Part shown: in pieces, positions 34,786-45,603 of the stretch
Position numbering within the stretch: position 1 is the stretch's first letter
How the letters are laid out: every line of letters begins with the position of its first letter
Source: Comamonas testosteroni
GTDB taxonomy: Bacteria > Pseudomonadota > Gammaproteobacteria > Burkholderiales > Burkholderiaceae_C
Reading direction: 5' to 3'
Length of the DNA stretch: 64,000 nt
Assembly (NCBI RefSeq): GCF_014076415.1
Contig: NZ_CP043568.1
Span: forward strand, 1,674,001 to 1,738,000
Position numbers and translations under genes: made by a program
The notes under the pieces: generated by a model
Databases searched by the model: none
What the model was told of the DNA's origin: nothing
The model's input: the letters and a program-made list of their open reading frames with translations, nothing else

Positions 34786-35348
34786 TGTGGCGTTCTCCTT
34801 TTTGATGAGATGGAACACAGTCCAGCGCCCACAGCCGGCGATGCCGGTGGGCGCTGGCGCACAAGCCAAAATAAAAGCCCTGATGCCGCAGCTCAGCCCG
34901 GTCTTGTGGACAGGACTGCGCAATGCAGATGGCGCAGCGATGGCGCCGAGTTTTCAGCCCGGATGGCACAGCCAGGTGTGCGCAAGAGCTGGCAAATTGG
35001 AAGAAGCAGCTGGCTGGCAGAGCGGGTACCGACTGGCACGCATCTGCACGGCTTCTTGTCAGGCCAACCCCGGCAATATCGGCCGGGGAGAGCCCCCTAC
35101 ATCAGGGCCGTGTTTCGGCCCGGTTGACGGGGCTGCGCCAAAGAGCGGCAAGCGCTCATGAATTGACACAACGATCCGCCGGGAAGTGAGTCAACCGCAT
35201 CTCAACAATGCGGTGACGACCTGCGCGGCAGGTTGTAAATGACTTTTAAATATATCGAATTGGGTTTTATGCGTCAAATCAAGCTGTAAGCTTTGCCGCC
35301 CGCATCCATCGGAAATCGTGCCATTGAAACATTTGCATACGCAAAAAC

Positions 35349-35404
35349 AGGAGGTGCAAGTGCTTGATAGATAAGGCGTAGCAGCCTATCGAGGGCTTTT
35401 TTTT
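35349..35404 (+). ncRNA. Candidate small RNA end: SD sequence, 4-codon ORF and terminator
   Basis: AGGAGG (35349-35354) is followed after five bases by GTG CTT GAT AGA TAA. The ORF overlaps a hairpin CTTGATAG (35363-35370)/CTATCGAG (35386-35393) that ends in eight T. No larger gene precedes it on this strand, so the terminator must serve a short transcript. A weak promoter could lie near 35233-35260 (TTGTAA and an AT-rich stretch). It may be a small RNA or a mini-ORF regulator; evidence is the sequence only. Confidence 0.4.
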
Positions 35405-35448
35405 GCCGGTTGTCAGCTTTTGACGCGTTTTACCGCTGCCACGGGCAT

Positions 35449-35488
35449 GAAAAAAGCCCCTTCATGGTCAACCATGCGGGGCTTTTTG
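35449..35488. terminator. Bidirectional terminator downstream of yqhA
   Basis: AAAAAGCCCC (35451-35460) pairs with GGGGCTTTTT (35478-35487), with an inner stem CATGGT/ACCATG. A and T tracts on both sides; ends the minus-strand yqhA transcript 15 bp after its stop and can stop plus-strand RNA too. Confidence 0.92.
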
Positions 35489-35502
35489 GAGCGGGGCCTG
35501 CT

Positions 35503-36141
35503 TCAGTGGTGAGCGCTTTGGGTGAGCTTGTCGGTCAGGGCAATGGCCAGGGCGCTGAGCAGGAAGACCACATGGATGATGGTCTGCCACATCAGTACCT
35601 GCACTTCATAGCTGCCGGCATTGATGAAGCTCTTGAGCAGGTGGATGGAGCTGATGCCGATGATGGACAGCGCCAGCTTGACCTTGAGTACCGAGGCATT
35701 CACATGGCTCAGCCACTCGGGCTGGTCGGGGTGGGATTCCAGGCCCATGCGGCTGACAAAGGTTTCGTAGCCACCCACGATGACCATGATCAGCAGGTTG
35801 GAGATCATGACCACATCGATCAGGGCCAGTACCACCAGCATGATGATGGTTTCGTTCAGGTGGGTGATCTGGACATCGCTTTTGTAGCCAATATTGGTGA
35901 TCAGGGCATGCAAGGCTTCCTGATTGCCGAAGACCGCCTCCACCAGATGCCAGAGCTCCAGCAGAAAGTGCCAGACATAGACACCCTGGGCGGCAATCAG
36001 GCCCAGGTACAGCGGCAGCTGCAGCCAGCGGCTGGCAAAGATCAGCGAGGGCAGGGGGCGCAATGCGCCATAGGGCTGGAAGCCGCCATGCTGCGTGTGG
36101 AGGGTGGAGTTGCCTGCTTCGTCTGAAGGGATGCGGCTCAT
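35503..36141 (-). CDS. yqhA: YqhA/UPF0114 family inner-membrane protein
   Basis: A 212-residue membrane protein of the UPF0114 (TIGR00645) family. Four hydrophobic segments are visible, with the conserved parts FASRWLQLPLYLGLI, IDVVMISNLLIMVIVGGYETFVSR and LKVKLALSIIGISSIHLLKSFI. Function unknown in the family. ATG 36141 fits homologues better than the upstream 36195. Divergent from acsA. Confidence 0.88.
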   Translation of the reverse strand: MSRIPSDEAGNSTLHTQHGGFQPYGALRPLPSLIFASRWLQLPLYLGLIAAQGVYVWHFLLELWHLVEAVFGNQEALHALITNIGYKSDVQITHLNETIIMLVVLALIDVVMISNLLIMVIVGGYETFVSRMGLESHPDQPEWLSHVNASVLKVKLALSIIGISSIHLLKSFINAGSYEVQVLMWQTIIHVVFLLSALAIALTDKLTQSAHH

Positions 36142-36500
36142 GATGTGTGCTCGGGGCGGACTGGATGCGATGAGTGGGCAACGGGATGCCGCCACCTTGT
36201 AAGACTGGTTTTGCTGGGGCCGCGTCCCGGACTGCCTGCGCCTTCGAGAGCAGGCCGTAATGTGGGCCCAGGCCTCTGCAGCAGCAGGTGCGCGATTCTA
36301 AGGGTTTGTTCCAGGGTGTTTTGAAAAAAGTGCAAGCAAATCAACACCAAGCAGGCACTTTCTGCTGCAAAAATGGGAGCGAATGACAGACTTGACGGCA
36401 CGCAAAAGCCGCTTGTCAATTTCAGTCAGTGGGGTGTAAGACCGAGCCTTGACAGTACACCCACAATTATTTCATTGCTTATGCATCAGGAGACAAAACG
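36142..36500. promoter_or_regulatory. Divergent promoter region yqhA/acsA with an operator-like repeat
   Basis: 359 bp without a gene. Close to acsA, GGGTGTA (36432-36438) and TACACCC (36456-36462) form a perfect inverted repeat enclosing TTGACA (36449-36454), a consensus -35 hexamer. No matching -10 is evident at 16-18 bp. The arrangement fits a regulator binding across the acsA promoter. Confidence 0.45.
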
Positions 36501-38495
36501 ATGAGCGCTGCGACATCAACCATCGAATCCGTGCTGGTGGAAAACCGTGTGTTCCCGCCGCCTGCGGATTTCGCCGCCAAGGCCCGCATCTCGGGCATGG
36601 CGCAGTACCAGGCCTTGTGCGATGAAGCCGAACGCGACTATGAAGGCTATTGGGCGCGTCTGGCCCGCGAGAACGTGAAGTGGAGCAAACCCTTCACCCA
36701 GGTGCTGGACCAGAGCAACCCGCCGTTCTACAAATGGTTTGCCGACGGCGAGCTCAACGCCAGCGCCAACTGCCTGGACAAGCACATGGGCACGCCCGTG
36801 GAGAACAAGACGGCCATCATCTTCGAAGCCGACGGCGGCGAGGTCACCAAGGTCACTTACAAAGAGTTGCTTGCCCGCGTCAGCCAGTTCGCCAATGCGC
36901 TCAAGGCGCGCGGCGTGCAAAAGGGCGATCGCGTGCTGATCTACATGCCCATGACCATCGAGGGTGTGGTGGCCATGCAGGCCTGTGCACGCATCGGTGC
37001 CACACATTCCGTGGTGTTCGGCGGCTTCTCGGCCAAGGCCGTGCAGGAGCGCATCGTGGACGTGGGCGCCAGTCTGGTCGTCACCTCCAACTACCAGATG
37101 CGCGGCGGCAAGGAGTTGCCGCTCAAGGCCATCGTCGACGACGCGCTTGCGCTGGGCGGCTGCGAAGCCGTCAAGAGCGTGCTGGTCTATGAGCGCACGG
37201 CCACCGCCTGCAATATGGTCGCGGGCCGCGATATCAGCTTCACCGATGCGCTGGCCGGTCAATCCACCGAGTGCGAGGCCGTGCCCGTCAATGCCGAGCA
37301 TCCGCTCTTCATCCTCTACACCAGCGGCTCCACCGGCAAGCCCAAGGGCGTGCAGCATGCCACCGGCGGCTATGTGCTTTGGGCCAAGCAGACTTTCGAG
37401 TGGACCTTCGATGCCAGGGACAGCGATGTCTTCTGGTGTACGGCCGATATCGGCTGGATCACTGGTCACAGCTATGTGGCCTATGGCCCGCTGGCGGCCG
37501 GCACCACGCAGATCGTCTTCGAAGGCGTGCCGACCTTCCCCAATGCGGGCCGCTTCTGGCAGATGATCGAGCGTCACCAGTGCAGCATCTTCTACACGGC
37601 GCCCACGGCCATTCGTTCGCTGATCAAGGCGGCGGACTCCGACCCCAGCGTCCACCCGAAGAACTGGAATCTGTCCAGCCTGCGTCTGCTGGGCTCGGTG
37701 GGCGAGCCCATCAATCCCGAGGCCTGGATGTGGTATCACAAGCATGTGGGCGGCGAGCGCTGCCCCATCGTGGACACCTTCTGGCAGACCGAGAACGGCG
37801 GTCACATGATCACGCCGCTGCCCGGTGCCACGCCTCTGGTGCCCGGCTCCTGCACCCTGCCTCTGCCCGGCATCACGGCGGCCATCGTCGATGAGGCCGG
37901 CAACGAGATCCCCAATGGCGCCGGCGGCATCCTGGTGGTGAAAAAGCCCTGGCCCTCGATGATCCGCAACATCTGGGGCGACCCCGAGCGCTTCAAGAAG
38001 AGCTACTTCCCCGAAGAGCTCAAGGGCTATTACCTGGCCGGCGACGGCGCGGTGCGCAGCGAGGATCGTGGCTATTTCCGCATCACGGGCCGTATCGACG
38101 ATGTGCTCAATGTCTCGGGCCACCGCATGGGCACCATGGAAATCGAGTCGGCCCTGGTGGCCAAGACCGATCTGGTGGCCGAAGCCGCCGTGGTTGGCCG
38201 TCCCGACGACCTGACCGGCGAAGCCATCTGCGCCTTTGTGGTGCTCAAGCGCGGCAAGCCCACGGGCGAGGAGGCCAGGCAGATCGCGGCCGAGCTGCGC
38301 AACTGGGTGGCCAAGGAGATCGGCCCCATTGCCAAGCCCAAGGACATCCGCTTCGGCGACAACCTGCCCAAGACCCGCAGCGGCAAGATCATGCGCCGCC
38401 TGCTGCGCTCGCTGGCCAAGGGAGAAGCGATCACCCAGGACACCAGCACGCTGGAGAATCCTGCGATCCTGGAGCAGTTGTCGGAGGTCAACTGA
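36501..38495 (+). CDS. acsA: Acetyl-CoA synthetase (AMP-forming)
   Basis: Activates acetate to acetyl-CoA through acetyl-adenylate; 664 residues, cytoplasmic. Seen: P-loop-like [14 protein letters not shown], the acetate-pocket region [31 protein letters not shown], the hinge [21 protein letters not shown] and the C-terminal [10 protein letters not shown] whose Lys is the known acetylation site. Length equals typical Acs (~650). ATG preceded by AGGAGA. Allows growth on acetate and scavenging of acetate formed by alcohol oxidation. Confidence 0.97.
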   Translation: MSAATSTIESVLVENRVFPPPADFAAKARISGMAQYQALCDEAERDYEGYWARLARENVKWSKPFTQVLDQSNPPFYKWFADGELNASANCLDKHMGTPVENKTAIIFEADGGEVTKVTYKELLARVSQFANALKARGVQKGDRVLIYMPMTIEGVVAMQACARIGATHSVVFGGFSAKAVQERIVDVGASLVVTSNYQMRGGKELPLKAIVDDALALGGCEAVKSVLVYERTATACNMVAGRDISFTDALAGQSTECEAVPVNAEHPLFILYTSGSTGKPKGVQHATGGYVLWAKQTFEWTFDARDSDVFWCTADIGWITGHSYVAYGPLAAGTTQIVFEGVPTFPNAGRFWQMIERHQCSIFYTAPTAIRSLIKAADSDPSVHPKNWNLSSLRLLGSVGEPINPEAWMWYHKHVGGERCPIVDTFWQTENGGHMITPLPGATPLVPGSCTLPLPGITAAIVDEAGNEIPNGAGGILVVKKPWPSMIRNIWGDPERFKKSYFPEELKGYYLAGDGAVRSEDRGYFRITGRIDDVLNVSGHRMGTMEIESALVAKTDLVAEAAVVGRPDDLTGEAICAFVVLKRGKPTGEEARQIAAELRNWVAKEIGPIAKPKDIRFGDNLPKTRSGKIMRRLLRSLAKGEAITQDTSTLENPAILEQLSEVN

Positions 38496-38625
38496 TGCAG
38501 AAACTGCCTTCGGCAGTGGGCAGCGCTGCGGTGGCTTCTGAGGCTTCCTTATCGGATTGGTCGACGCGAGGTGGCCGCCCGATCGGGTTGTCCCGCAAAT
38601 ACCGCTGATCTGACTGCGTGATGAC

Positions 38626-38655
38626 GACAAGGCCGCTGGACGTAGCGGCTTTGTC
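38626..38655 (+). terminator. Hairpin downstream of acsA
   Basis: GACAAGGCCGCT/AGCGGCTTTGTC with a 6-nt loop (one G-U pair), followed by ATTTC. A strong stem but a short U-run, so partial termination between acsA and the LapA-like gene is likely. Confidence 0.6.
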
Positions 38656-38731
38656 ATTTCTGGCGCTTGCTGACGCGGGGTGGTGCGATCTTGGGTTAAA
38701 ACAAGGCATCCCGGAGTACAAGGAGAAGAGT

Positions 38732-39187
38732 ATGAACTTTCGCACCATCTGCATTGCCCTCATCGTGGCCCTGATTGCCGTGCTGGCAGCCTTCAACTGG
38801 ACGGCGCTGTCGGCTCCTGCCGCGGTTTCGCTGGGTCTAACCGAAATCCAGGCACCACTGGGCGTTCTCATGCTGGGGCTGACGATTTTGCTGAGCGTGT
38901 TTTTCATCGCCTATGTGCTGTGGATGCAGGGCTCGGTGCTGCTGGAGGCGCGTCGCCACGCCAAGGAGATGCAGGCCCAGCGCGATCTGGCCGACAAGGC
39001 CGAGGCTTCGCGTTTCACCGAGCTGCGCAGCGTGCTCGAAGCACTGCATGCCAGGGACAAGGAAGAGGTGATGGCCAGGCTCGACGTGCTGGAAGCGCAT
39101 CTGGTGCAGCGTGCCCAGGAGTCGGACAACAGCACGGCCGCCTATGTGGGGCAGCTGGAGCAGCAGGTCCACCAGATCAATCGCTGA
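38732..39187 (+). CDS. LapA-domain (DUF1049-like) membrane protein
   Basis: A 151-residue protein with two N-terminal helices (residues ~5-25 and 45-65) and a long hydrophilic helix, probably a coiled coil, to the end (EARRHAKEMQAQRDLADKAE onward). This layout matches the LapA (lipopolysaccharide assembly protein A) domain, but LapB is not nearby, so the assignment is to the domain only. ATG 38732 is preceded by AAGGAG. It ends at a terminator shared with the converging argG. Confidence 0.7.
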   Translation: MNFRTICIALIVALIAVLAAFNWTALSAPAAVSLGLTEIQAPLGVLMLGLTILLSVFFIAYVLWMQGSVLLEARRHAKEMQAQRDLADKAEASRFTELRSVLEALHARDKEEVMARLDVLEAHLVQRAQESDNSTAAYVGQLEQQVHQINR

Positions 39188-39199
39188 TGCTTCAGTATT

Positions 39200-39232
39200 G
39201 ATAGCTTTCAGCGGTTTCCCCTTAAGAGATTA
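39200..39232. repeat. Dispersed intergenic repeat, copy B (degenerate)
   Basis: Begins GATAGCTTTCAGCGGTTTCC, sharing the GATAGCT-xxxx-GCGxTT start with copies at 28709 and 40651. It follows directly after the LapA-like stop codon. Confidence 0.45.
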
Positions 39233-39247
39233 AGGCATATTCGGCAT

Positions 39248-39277
39248 AAAAAAGCCGCTGCAGTGCAGCGGCTTTTT
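39248..39277. terminator. Bidirectional terminator between the LapA-like gene and argG
   Basis: AAAAAGCCGCTGC, AGT, GCAGCGGCTTTTT: a 13-bp perfect stem between converging genes, with A and T tracts on either side. Confidence 0.92.
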
Positions 39278-39294
39278 CGCGCAAGCGGACCGAA

Positions 39295-41056
<1,762 letters not shown>

Positions 41057-41146
41057 GGAAGAGGTACGCTGTGCGTGGTCGAAGGTCAAAAGCATTGATT
41101 TTAGGCCACGGGATTTGCACCTGCGCGAATGCTTGGCAAAGGCAGG

Positions 41147-41173
41147 AAAAACAAGAGCCCCGTGACGGGGCTC
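41147..41173 (-). terminator. Terminator of the glycine-zipper protein gene
   Basis: GAGCCCCGT/ACGGGGCTC hairpin followed on the minus strand by TTGTTTTT, 33 bp after the stop codon. Confidence 0.85.
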
Positions 41174-41205
41174 CTGAGCGGCTCGCAAGGCCGGATCGGC
41201 TTGGA

Positions 41206-41946
41206 TCAGCGGCGCCAGCCGTGGCCGCCATGACCGCCGTGCCAGCCCGGACGGTAGTAATGGGGGCGGGTGGCGTAGTAGGCGCCCGCGCCAATGGCTG
41301 CGCCGATCAGCAGCGGCGCCACATAGTCAGACGCCGAGTAGGTCGAGCCTACCGAATAGGTTGGCGCAACGGGCTGAGGGGCGTAGTAGCCGCTGTCGTA
41401 ATTCTGCGGATAGCTGGTGCTGTACGCTCCCTGAGGAGCCGTCTGGGTGCTGTAGTAGCCGTCGTTGCTGTAGACCGGGTCGTTGGCCACGGGTTGCACG
41501 TTCAGCGCAATCCATCGGCCGGGTGGGTTGGCGGTCTGTGTGGTGTAGCTGCGACCGTTGTACTCGTAGGTCACGTTGTAGCCCACGGTACGGTTCTGAT
41601 AGAAGGTCTGCGTGCTGCACTGGCGCATGTTCTGGTACTGCACCGGGCCGGAGGCTTCGGCCTGATTGCCCAGCATGGCTCCGCCGACCACACCGGCTGC
41701 CGTGGCCGCTGCACGGCCGCCGCCACCGCCGATGGCATTGCCGATCAGGCCGCCTGCAATAGCTCCGACCACGGCGCCTGCACCGGTGGGACGAGGAGCG
41801 ACCGCCACCGGCTGGTCGCTGCAGACTTGCTGCGGCACGGCGACCTGCTGGGTGATGGGGGTTGAGGACAGCACGCGGCCCTGCTCCTGGGCATAGGCCC
41901 CAGTGGCGGCCACGGCGGTCAAAGTCAAAACTGCCAGAGTTTTCAT
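41206..41946 (-). CDS. Glycine zipper 2TM domain surface/outer-membrane protein
   Basis: A 246-residue exported protein. Signal peptide MKTLAVLTLTAVAATGAYA. The central glycine zipper AGAVVGAIAGGLIGNAIGGG … AAGVVGGAMLGNQA matches the Rick_17kDa/glycine-zipper 2TM domain. Beyond it come a Tyr/Gln-rich region and a second hydrophobic stretch (YVAPLLIGAAIGAGAYY), then a His/Gly/Arg-rich tail (GWHGGHGGHGWRR). ATG 41946 is chosen because AGGAG lies eight bases before it; an ATG two codons upstream is too close to the site. The role is likely structural in the cell envelope. Confidence 0.82.
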   Translation of the reverse strand: MKTLAVLTLTAVAATGAYAQEQGRVLSSTPITQQVAVPQQVCSDQPVAVAPRPTGAGAVVGAIAGGLIGNAIGGGGGRAAATAAGVVGGAMLGNQAEASGPVQYQNMRQCSTQTFYQNRTVGYNVTYEYNGRSYTTQTANPPGRWIALNVQPVANDPVYSNDGYYSTQTAPQGAYSTSYPQNYDSGYYAPQPVAPTYSVGSTYSASDYVAPLLIGAAIGAGAYYATRPHYYRPGWHGGHGGHGWRR

Positions 41947-42071
41947 CAACATCTCTCCTGTCTCTGAAGCTTTAACGCATCAGATCACCAGAAAGTTTAG
42001 GGGATCTGTGTAAATTCAAGCTCTCGGCCCCGTAAAACTAGGTAAAGCCATGTGTAAATGTGAGCGGTTGC

Positions 42072-42434
42072 TTATGTATTTTGCATCGTATCCCATTCAT
42101 CAGCCTTGAAACCGACGGTAATTTTCCCGTCGGCCCATTCCACCACGGGGCGCTTGATCGTGCTGGCGTGCTCCTGCATCACGGCAGCGGCACTGGCTGC
42201 GTCAACGGCAGCAGCTTTGGTCGCATCATCGAGCTTGCGCCAGGTCGTGCCCTGGCGGTTGAGCAGCTTTTCCCAGCCCACGGCCTGCATCCACCGGGGC
42301 AGACGCTCGGCGGGAACGCCCTGCTTCTTGAAGTCGTGAAACTCGTAAGTAATACCTTGCTCACTGAGCCAGCTGCGTGCTTTCTTGACAGTGTCGCAGT
42401 TGGGGATGCCGTAGACGGTGGTGATCTTGCTCAT
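42072..42434 (-). CDS. ArsC/Spx-family reductase (YffB-like)
   Basis: A 120-residue thioredoxin-fold protein. TVYGIPNCDTVKKARSWL contains a single active-site Cys in the position used by ArsC/YffB; the downstream TTWRKLD and RPVVEWADGKITVGF with the ArsC-type R-P motif are seen. YffB proteins are glutathione-dependent thiol reductases of unclear substrate. No arsR or arsenite pump is near, so arsenate resistance is not inferred. Divergent from folC with a 100-bp gap. Confidence 0.85.
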   Translation of the reverse strand: MSKITTVYGIPNCDTVKKARSWLSEQGITYEFHDFKKQGVPAERLPRWMQAVGWEKLLNRQGTTWRKLDDATKAAAVDAASAAAVMQEHASTIKRPVVEWADGKITVGFKADEWDTMQNT

Positions 42435-42534
42435 GGTGTTCGGTATCGGTGAAACGGTTGGAGTCAGATGTAACGCATTTGCCAAGTGCCGGCAGCCATA
42501 GGGCCTCTGACAGTGGGCGACAATAGCGCCCAGT

Positions 42535-43860
42535 ATGCACACCATATTCCCCACCTTGGATGCCTGGCTGGCTTATTGCGAGCGCCTGCATCCCCAGAAC
42601 ATCGCCCTGGGTCTGGATCGCGTGCGTGAAGTCGCACAGCGCATGGGCCTGCAATTCGACTGCCCCGTCATCACGGTGGCCGGCACCAATGGCAAGGGTT
42701 CGACCTGTGCCATGCTGGAGGCCGTGGCACTGCAGTCCGGTTTTCGCCCCGGTGTCTATACCTCGCCGCATCTGGTTCACTTCGAAGAGCGCTGCCGTGT
42801 GGGCGGCGAGATCGTCAAGGCCGAGGAGCTGATCCCGCATTTTGAAGCGGTGGAGCAGGCCAGGGTCAAGGATGGCAAAGAGGTTGCACTCACTTACTTC
42901 GAGTTCACCACGCTGGCCATATTGCGCCTGATGAGCCTGTCCAGGCTGGATGTGGCGATTCTGGAAGTGGGTCTGGGAGGCCGGCTCGATGCCACCAACA
43001 TCATCGATGCCGACTGCGCCATCATCACCAGCATCGATCTCGATCACATGGAGTTGCTGGGCCCTGACCGCGAAAGCATAGGCCGCGAAAAAGCCGGCAT
43101 CATGCGCGCCGGTCGTCCCGTCATCGTCAGCGACCCGGTGCCGCCGCAAAGCGTGATCGATCACGCGGCCGAAATCGGTGCCGACCTCTGGCGCTTCGGC
43201 AAGGACTTCAACTACGACGGCGACAAGCAGCAATGGGGCTGGGCCGGCCGTGGCCGCCGCTATGCAGGACTGGCCTATCCGGCGCTGCGCGGCGCCAATC
43301 AGCTGATGAACGCTTCCGGCGTGCTGGCAGCCTATGAAGCCATTCGCGGCAAGCTGCCGGTGACGGCGCAGGCCGTGCGCACGGGCTTGTCCATGGTGGA
43401 GCTGCCCGGCCGCTTCCAGATCGTTCCCGGCCAGCCTACGCTGGTGCTGGATGTGGCGCACAACCCGCACTCGGTGGCGGCGCTCACGGCGAATCTTGAT
43501 GCCATGGGTTACTTCCCGACCACGCATGCCGTATTCGGTGCCATGGCAGACAAGGACTGGGAGCCCATGCTCACCAAGGTGGGGCCGCTGGTCGACCGCT
43601 GGTATTTCACCGATCTGCCAACCCCGCGTGCGGATTCTGCAGAAAACCTCAAGGCCAAGCTGCAGCAGCTGCAGGCCCAGGGCGTGATCCGCAAAGATGT
43701 GAGCATGCAGACCTTTGCCAATCCCCAGCAGGCCCTGGATGCCGCAGTCGCGGCAACGGAGGCGGCTGATAGAATCGTGGTCTTTGGATCGTTCTTCACC
43801 GTGGGCGGAGTGTTGCAAAACGGCACGCCTCGTCTGAACGCCAAACACCTGGCTCACTGA
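42535..43860 (+). CDS. folC: Bifunctional folylpolyglutamate synthase/dihydrofolate synthase
   Basis: Adds L-glutamate to dihydropteroate and to reduced folates; 441 residues. P-loop TVAGTNGKGSTCAMLEA, omega-loop area YTSPHLVHFEERCRVGG, DVAILEVGLGGRLDATNIID and the C-terminal glutamate ligase part LVLDVAHNPHSVAALTANL are all present. It heads the conserved folC-dedD-cvpA-purF cluster known from E. coli and Pseudomonas. Confidence 0.96.
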   Translation: MHTIFPTLDAWLAYCERLHPQNIALGLDRVREVAQRMGLQFDCPVITVAGTNGKGSTCAMLEAVALQSGFRPGVYTSPHLVHFEERCRVGGEIVKAEELIPHFEAVEQARVKDGKEVALTYFEFTTLAILRLMSLSRLDVAILEVGLGGRLDATNIIDADCAIITSIDLDHMELLGPDRESIGREKAGIMRAGRPVIVSDPVPPQSVIDHAAEIGADLWRFGKDFNYDGDKQQWGWAGRGRRYAGLAYPALRGANQLMNASGVLAAYEAIRGKLPVTAQAVRTGLSMVELPGRFQIVPGQPTLVLDVAHNPHSVAALTANLDAMGYFPTTHAVFGAMADKDWEPMLTKVGPLVDRWYFTDLPTPRADSAENLKAKLQQLQAQGVIRKDVSMQTFANPQQALDAAVAATEAADRIVVFGSFFTVGGVLQNGTPRLNAKHLAH

Positions 43861-43918
43861 GTCAGCGGTCTGCCGCCCCGGCTTTTGCCGGGTGACAGGC
43901 CTCAACAAGTCCTCACTC

Positions 43919-44881
43919 ATGGCATTTTTCAATTTCCGTTGGCCTGGCAAAAAAGACGAAGCCGAGTCCGTGGCTGGAGCCAAGCGCCCCAGTCGCCTGG
44001 CCCAGGGCGAAAGCGTGGAAGCCATGCGCCGCCGCGCACGTCATCGTCTCATCGGGGCGGCCGTGCTGGTGCTGATCGGTGTGGTGGGCTTCCCGCTGCT
44101 GTTCGATACGCAGCCACGCCCCATTCCGGTCAATATCCCGATTGAAATTCCCGATCAGGCCAATTCGGCCCCTGAGGTCGTGCCTGGCACCCAGGTGGCG
44201 AGCCAGACGGCAGCACCGTCAGGGCGTGTTGCTGCCAATGCGTCTCTGGATGATGGTGAAGAAGTGCTTGCACCCTCGGCCAGGCCTGCAGCTCCTGCGA
44301 CTGCTGCCATTGCGCCGGCTGCACCTGCGGTCGGGGCTGCGGTGACTGCGGCAGCCGTCGGCACAGCCGCGGCGGTGGCATCTCAGGTCAGGCCCGAGCC
44401 CAAACCAGAGGTCAAACCTCAGCCCAAGCCGGAGCCTAAGCCGGAAGTAAAGCCCGAGCGCAAGCCGGAGCCCAAGCCCGAAAAGCCCAAGGCCGAGGTC
44501 AAGCCGGAGGTCAAACCTGAGGTCAAGAAGCCGGAAGCCAGACCCGAGCCCAAGCACAAGCCTGAGGCACCCAAGGTGGACGAGGCCGCTCGTGCCCGTG
44601 CACTGCTGGAGGGGCGCAGTACCTCGGAGGCTGCTCCGGCCAAGGAAACCGCAGCGACCAACGAACGCTTTATCGTTCAGATCGGCGCCTTTGCCGAAGT
44701 CGGCAAGGCCAACGAAATCAAGGGCAAGCTGGGGGCCGGAGCCTTTACCCAGACCGTGGATACCAAGGATGGCAAGCGCACACGGGTTCGCATGGGACCT
44801 TTCAAGAGCCGCGAAGAAGCCGAGAAGGCTGCCGCCAGGGCCAAGGCCCTGGGTTTGCCGGCATCGGTGTTCAAGGCTTGA
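43919..44881 (+). CDS. dedD: SPOR-domain cell-division protein, DedD-like
   Basis: A 320-residue single-pass inner-membrane protein. Residues 1-42 are cytoplasmic and basic, a helix lies at about 43-62 (GAAVLVLIGVVGFPLLF), then a long Ala-rich linker with ~18 tandem Pro-Lys/Glu units (KPEPKPEVKP type, residues ~160-220). The C-terminal SPOR domain (RFIVQIGAFAEVGKANEIKGKL … RVRMGPFKSREEAEKAAARAK) binds denuded septal peptidoglycan. Position between folC and cvpA matches E. coli dedD. The linker is much longer than in E. coli. Confidence 0.9.
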   Translation: MAFFNFRWPGKKDEAESVAGAKRPSRLAQGESVEAMRRRARHRLIGAAVLVLIGVVGFPLLFDTQPRPIPVNIPIEIPDQANSAPEVVPGTQVASQTAAPSGRVAANASLDDGEEVLAPSARPAAPATAAIAPAAPAVGAAVTAAAVGTAAAVASQVRPEPKPEVKPQPKPEPKPEVKPERKPEPKPEKPKAEVKPEVKPEVKKPEARPEPKHKPEAPKVDEAARARALLEGRSTSEAAPAKETAATNERFIVQIGAFAEVGKANEIKGKLGAGAFTQTVDTKDGKRTRVRMGPFKSREEAEKAAARAKALGLPASVFKA

Positions 44882-44909
44882 GCCCGGTTTTCCGGCAACG
44901 GTTTGATTG

Positions 44910-45407
44910 ATGAGCACGCTGGACTGGATTTTTGTGGTCGTTGTGCTGGGCTCCTTGTTGCTGGGGGCCTGGCGCGGTCTGGTCTATGAAGTCCTGTCCT
45001 TGCTGGGCTGGCTGGTGGCCTTCATGGTCGCGCGGACCTGGGCGCAAGAGGTGGCGGTATGGCTGCCGCTGGACGGCTGGGACATGCAGCTGCGTTATGC
45101 GGCGGGCTTTGTGCTGCTGCTGGTGGGGTCCATGTTTGCCTGGGGAGTGATCTCCTGGCTGTCCAAGCAGTTGATTGAGGCCGTGGGTCTGAGGCCTGTG
45201 GATCGCACCCTGGGCGCATTGTTCGGTGTCCTGCGTGGTGGTCTGCTGCTGCTGGTGCTGGCTCTGGTGATCCAGTACACGCCGTTGCACAAGGCTTTGT
45301 GGTGGCAGGACTCGGTGCTGGCGCCCTGGTTGACCGAGGCGCTGGGCTGGGTGCTGCCTGCTCTGCCAGAGGATTGGGGGCAGTATTTGCCCAAGGCTTC
45401 CTCTTGA
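44910..45407 (+). CDS. cvpA: CvpA family protein
   Basis: A 165-residue inner-membrane protein with four helices. LDWIFVVVVLGSLLLGAWRGLVYEVLSLLGWL, and later LRPVDRTLGALFGVLRGGLLLL, match the family core (D-x-x-x-G-A-x-F-G-x-x-R-G). In E. coli it is needed for colicin V production and tolerance of bile stress. It lies 28 bp after dedD and precedes purF. Confidence 0.92.
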   Translation: MSTLDWIFVVVVLGSLLLGAWRGLVYEVLSLLGWLVAFMVARTWAQEVAVWLPLDGWDMQLRYAAGFVLLLVGSMFAWGVISWLSKQLIEAVGLRPVDRTLGALFGVLRGGLLLLVLALVIQYTPLHKALWWQDSVLAPWLTEALGWVLPALPEDWGQYLPKASS

Positions 45408-45603
45408 AGCGAATTTTTTTGCCGCAATTTACCTAAGGGTTGAAAGTGGCTAAGGCGCTTGCTGTAAAACGCAGTGGGTGCCGACGAGAGTTTGGTGTTG
45501 GCGTGATCCGCCATGCCGGATATCAAAGCGCAGGCTAGCCAATGGGTGGCGAAGCAGGCGAGTGTGGCGAAGGGCGACTTTCGCGAACAGATGGAACGCA
45601 ACT

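Larger units (their letters stand above)
34786..35502. promoter_or_regulatory. Long proV leader and intergenic region with several hairpins
   Basis: 716 bp without a supported gene. On the minus strand, upstream of proV, three perfect inverted repeats occur: CCAGCGCCCA (34822-34831)/TGGGCGCTGG (34848-34857), CCCCGGC (35068-35074)/GCCGGGG (35082-35088) and GGGCCG (35105-35110)/CGGCCC (35116-35121). These would fold in a proV leader RNA if the promoter lies in the AT-rich stretch around 35230-35290. The region 35340-35405 holds a separate plus-strand element. Confidence 0.5.

Noticed and set aside
42072..42434. Arsenate reductase for arsenic resistance
   Set aside because: The YffB-type sequence and absence of arsR/arsB neighbours argue for a general thiol reductase.
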